Below, one piece after another: positions 6,882 through 8,526 of a stretch of 8,526 bases of DNA. A program made the translations under genes and the position numbers. Where the stretch lies: positions 110,384 to 118,909 of the forward strand of contig CP070731.1 in the NCBI GenBank assembly GCA_020347545.1. The letters run 5' to 3'. This DNA is from Flavobacteriaceae bacterium (GTDB lineage Bacteria; Bacteroidota; Bacteroidia; Flavobacteriales; Flavobacteriaceae). The notes below the pieces were generated by a model. That model had not been told where the DNA came from. It saw only the letters and a list, made by a program, of their open reading frames with translations, and did not search any database. How positions within the stretch are numbered: the stretch's first letter is position 1; each line of letters begins with the position of its first letter.

Positions 6882-7119
6882 AAACGCGTTTTAAGCCTTT
6901 TTAAGAGGTTTTAAACAAATTAAAAGGTATTTACACCTATCGTTTATTATTGATTGCGCAGAAACGGCTTATGAAGCCCAATAATTATAAGCGTTACTTA
7001 TTTGGTTTGAAAATACAATAAATATCATTTATTCTTTAATTTATGAATTAGTTCTTCTTTTTGACCTTTAATCAAATCATTATTTTACATTTGCCTCACT
7101 AAATCAAAATTTAATTACA
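6882..7119. other. AT-rich intergenic region between the methyltransferase and OmpH-like genes
   Basis: No convincing coding sequence or RNA gene is visible. The palindrome AAAACGCGTTTT (6881-6892) overlaps the last base of the methyltransferase stop codon. It is followed by overlapping weak inverted repeats, CCTTTTTAA/TTAAAAGG (6896-6904/6920-6927) and TTTTAA/TTAAAA (6909-6914/6920-6925). These might slow transcription but are too AT-rich to call a terminator. A small hairpin GGCTT-ATG-AAGCC sits at 6966-6978 and overlaps an alternative pairing GCTTAT/ATAAGC (6967-6972/6987-6992). The right end holds the promoter of the next gene. Confidence 0.5.
7061..7093 (+). promoter_or_regulatory. Bacteroidota-type promoter for the OmpH-like gene
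   Basis: A -33 TTG at 7061-7063 (in the context TTTTTGA) and an exact -7 element TACATTTG at 7086-7093 are separated by 22 bp, within the 17-23 bp range reported for flavobacterial TTG/TAnnTTTG promoters. Initiation about 7 bp downstream would leave a leader of roughly 20 nt before the ATG at 7120. This is the best promoter match in the window and implies that the OmpH-like gene is transcribed separately from the mnmG-methyltransferase cluster. Confidence 0.7.
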
Positions 7120-7707
7120 ATGAAAAAATTAGCAGTAGTATTTTCTTTAATGATGTTGATGATGTCTTGCAACCAGGTTAAGATAGCTTATGTTGACGTA
7201 GAGGAAATATTAAAAGAGTATGACGGTGCAAAGAAGGCTGAGGAAGATATGAAGGCAAAGTCTCAGGAAATTTCACAACAGTTGGATCAAATGGCACTGC
7301 CTCTTCAACAAAAAATTCAGGAGTATCAAAAAAACAAAGACAATTTATCAGCTTCTGCGCGTCAAAAGAAAGAGTCAGAGTTAATGCAGGAGCAACAGAT
7401 GTTTCAACAGCAGCAGCAAATGGCTCAACAGCAGGTGCAGGCAGAGGGTCAGCGAATGTTTGAAGAAATGAATTCTGACATTGAATCATTTTTGGAAGAA
7501 TACGGAAAGTCGAAAGGATACACTTATATCCTTGGATCTTCTATGCAAACGAAAAGCGTACTTTATGGGGAAGCTTCTCTAAATATAACAGATGCCGTAA
7601 TTGACGCTTTGAACGAAAATTATGCTGATGAATCGCCTGAGGTTTCTGAAGTTCCGGAAGAAGCGGAAGCAGTTGAATCGACAGAAGCGCCGGCCCCGGT
7701 GAACTAA
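7120..7707 (+). CDS. OmpH/Skp-family protein with a lipoprotein signal
   Basis: Skp/OmpH proteins are periplasmic chaperones that hold unfolded outer-membrane proteins on the way to the BAM complex. The 195-residue product begins with a signal peptide (Lys2-Lys3, hydrophobic core 4-14) ending in MMSC, so Cys17 would be lipidated. The lipobox is imperfect, with Met at -3 and -2. The mature part opens with VKIAYVDVEEILKEY (20-34), the typical OmpH start. A long helical coiled-coil stretch follows (about 37-115), with a Gln-rich run at 90-107. GYTYILGSS (133-141) then matches the closing beta strand of the family. An acidic, Pro-rich tail (169-195) is an unusual addition to the family core. It has its own promoter and is followed by a strong terminator, so it is probably monocistronic. 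Membrane tethering and the tail distinguish it from soluble E. coli Skp. Chaperone activity is inferred from family membership. Confidence 0.88.
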   Translation: MKKLAVVFSLMMLMMSCNQVKIAYVDVEEILKEYDGAKKAEEDMKAKSQEISQQLDQMALPLQQKIQEYQKNKDNLSASARQKKESELMQEQQMFQQQQQMAQQQVQAEGQRMFEEMNSDIESFLEEYGKSKGYTYILGSSMQTKSVLYGEASLNITDAVIDALNENYADESPEVSEVPEEAEAVESTEAPAPVN

Positions 7708-7729
7708 GAAGACCTTAAACTAAATAATA

Positions 7730-7756
7730 AAAGCTCTGCCGTGCAGGGCTTTTTTT
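7730..7756 (+). terminator. Intrinsic terminator after the OmpH-like gene
   Basis: AAAGCTCTGC and GCAGGGCTTT form a 10-bp stem (one G-T pair) around the three-base loop CGT, followed by a run of T to 7756. It starts 23 bp after the stop codon of the OmpH-like gene. The A-rich left flank gives T residues on the opposite strand, so it could also act, less strongly, in the minus direction. Confidence 0.88.
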
Positions 7757-7957
7757 ATGGATCAAGTTTTTTAATAATATTTCAAATTCTCCCTGTTCAT
7801 ATAATTTTCTTGATTTTTTTGCGTTATTAACACACTGTTGATAAGTTGAAGATTTTTGGCCAATACTTAAAAACAAATTTTTCAAAACTTCATTCTTCTG
7901 ATCAACACAAGCGTTAACAATAATAACCAGAATTACAAACAAATATATTTAGTACTT

Positions 7958-8526
7958 ATGAAAAGGGGATTCATATTAATTTTTGTTTTAGCTTTATTTT
8001 TGAAAGTTAGCGGTCAATCGACCGGTAAGTATCAAATTAAGTTTTTAGAAGTAAATAAGAAAAACTCTGATTATGGTGTTGCCATATTAGATGAAAATAA
8101 ATTGATATTTACTTCAGCAGATCATAAAGTGACCACTGCCAGAAAAAATTACAATCCAAGAAAAGATCTTTATACAGGTGATATTGATTTTGATGGTGAG
8201 ATCAAAAATGTGGAACGAGTTGCGAAAGATGTCAATAAAAGAGTTAATCAAACAGGAGTAACTTATACCAAAGATCGCAAAACAGTTTACTTTAGCAGAA
8301 ACAAATACAAAAAGAGACTTAAAAAACAAAAGCTCGCTAAAAATCAACGACTGATTTTATACAAAGCCGATGTTGCAGCTGATGGCTCTTGGACGAAAAT
8401 AAAGAAATTACCTTTTAATAAAAAGAAAACCTCTTCCGGTTATCCTGTATTAAGTGCTGATGACAGTAAATTATACTTTGTCTCAGATCGGTTACCTTCA
8501 AAAGGTAAGTCCGATATTTTTGTCGT
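7958..8526 (+). CDS. PD40 (WD40-like propeller) exported protein, probably OmpA-associated, N-terminal part
   Basis: The frame opens at the ATG at 7958 and stays open to the window edge, giving 189 residues of an incomplete protein. MKRGFILIFVLALFLKVSGQS is a clear signal peptide, with cleavage likely near VSG-QS. Two PD40-type blades are visible. VTYTKDRKTVYFSRNKY (101-117) is followed by GYPVLSADDSKLYFVSDR (161-178) and then SDIFV, the usual LYFVSDR...G..DIF pattern. An earlier less regular blade lies at about 40-75. In flavobacteria, proteins of this type often run to 600-700 residues and end in an OmpA peptidoglycan-binding domain, and some are linked to PorP/SprF or type IX secretion. 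That C-terminal part is outside the window, so the assignment is an inference. It is separated from the OmpH-like gene by a terminator. No full TTG plus TAnnTTTG promoter is seen upstream. The nearest weak match is TATATTTA (7944-7951), only 6 bp before the ATG. Confidence 0.85.
   Translation, partial: MKRGFILIFVLALFLKVSGQSTGKYQIKFLEVNKKNSDYGVAILDENKLIFTSADHKVTTARKNYNPRKDLYTGDIDFDGEIKNVERVAKDVNKRVNQTGVTYTKDRKTVYFSRNKYKKRLKKQKLAKNQRLILYKADVAADGSWTKIKKLPFNKKKTSSGYPVLSADDSKLYFVSDRLPSKGKSDIFV

Noticed and set aside
7020..7075. Minus-strand short frame reading M-I-K-G-Q-K-E-E-L-I-H-K-L-K-N-K with a TTG start
   Set aside because: It has only 16 codons, no supporting start context, and overlaps the -33 element of the OmpH-like promoter. 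It is too short to call without conservation.
7178..7489. Minus-strand 103-codon frame opposite the OmpH-like gene
   Set aside because: It is antisense to a well-supported coding sequence and its composition mirrors the Gln/Glu/Lys-rich sense codons.
1..8526. CRISPR array, tRNA/rRNA gene, insertion sequence, prophage or defence island
   Set aside because: I saw no regularly spaced repeats, tRNA-like cloverleaf, transposase motif with terminal repeats, or phage/defence genes. Gene content is ordinary chromosomal core apart from the parS pair.

Overview
The window reads as a chromosomal segment of a member of the Bacteroidota, most likely a Flavobacteriaceae-type bacterium. The DNA is AT-rich, and no Shine-Dalgarno-like tract stands out at the gene starts. 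Two sites match the Bacteroidota -7 element TAnnTTTG. The gene order (DUF4175-like membrane protein, ybeY, mnmG, class I methyltransferase, OmpH-like protein) is, from memory, one seen in flavobacteria. The genus cannot be named from the sequence.

Layout. Positions 1-286, minus strand: the N-terminal third of a divergent cation diffusion facilitator (CDF)-type transporter, cut by the window edge. Positions 287-349: a short divergent intergenic region with an imperfect palindrome. Positions 350-6881, plus strand: a tight four-gene cluster. It starts with a 1092-aa DUF4175-like protein (TTG start), followed after 3 bp by ybeY (16S rRNA maturation/ribosome quality control), after 35 bp by mnmG (tRNA wobble-uridine modification), and after 26 bp by a class I SAM methyltransferase. 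Positions 6882-7119: an AT-rich intergenic region ending in a good Bacteroidota-type promoter. Positions 7120-7707: a Skp/OmpH-like protein with a lipoprotein signal, closed by a strong intrinsic terminator. Positions 7958-8526: the start of an exported PD40 (WD40-like propeller) protein, probably of the OmpA-associated type, cut by the window edge.

The most notable non-coding signal is a pair of ParB-binding centromere (parS) sites. One is an exact TGTTYCACGTGAAACA match in the 35-bp gap before mnmG (4059-4074). The other is a 15/16 match with a perfect 14-bp palindromic core inside the methyltransferase reading frame (6062-6077). They lie 2003 bp apart and flank mnmG. This suggests the window is part of the chromosome-partitioning zone, usually close to oriC, although no parA, parB or origin is in view.

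Functionally the cluster joins two translation genes (ybeY, mnmG) to envelope genes of less certain role (DUF4175-like, OmpH-like, PD40). I did not find a novel mobile element, CRISPR array, toxin-antitoxin or defence system. The points most worth following are the parS pair, the altered metal-site residues in the CDF-like protein and YbeY, and the uncharacterised coiled-coil DUF4175 protein.
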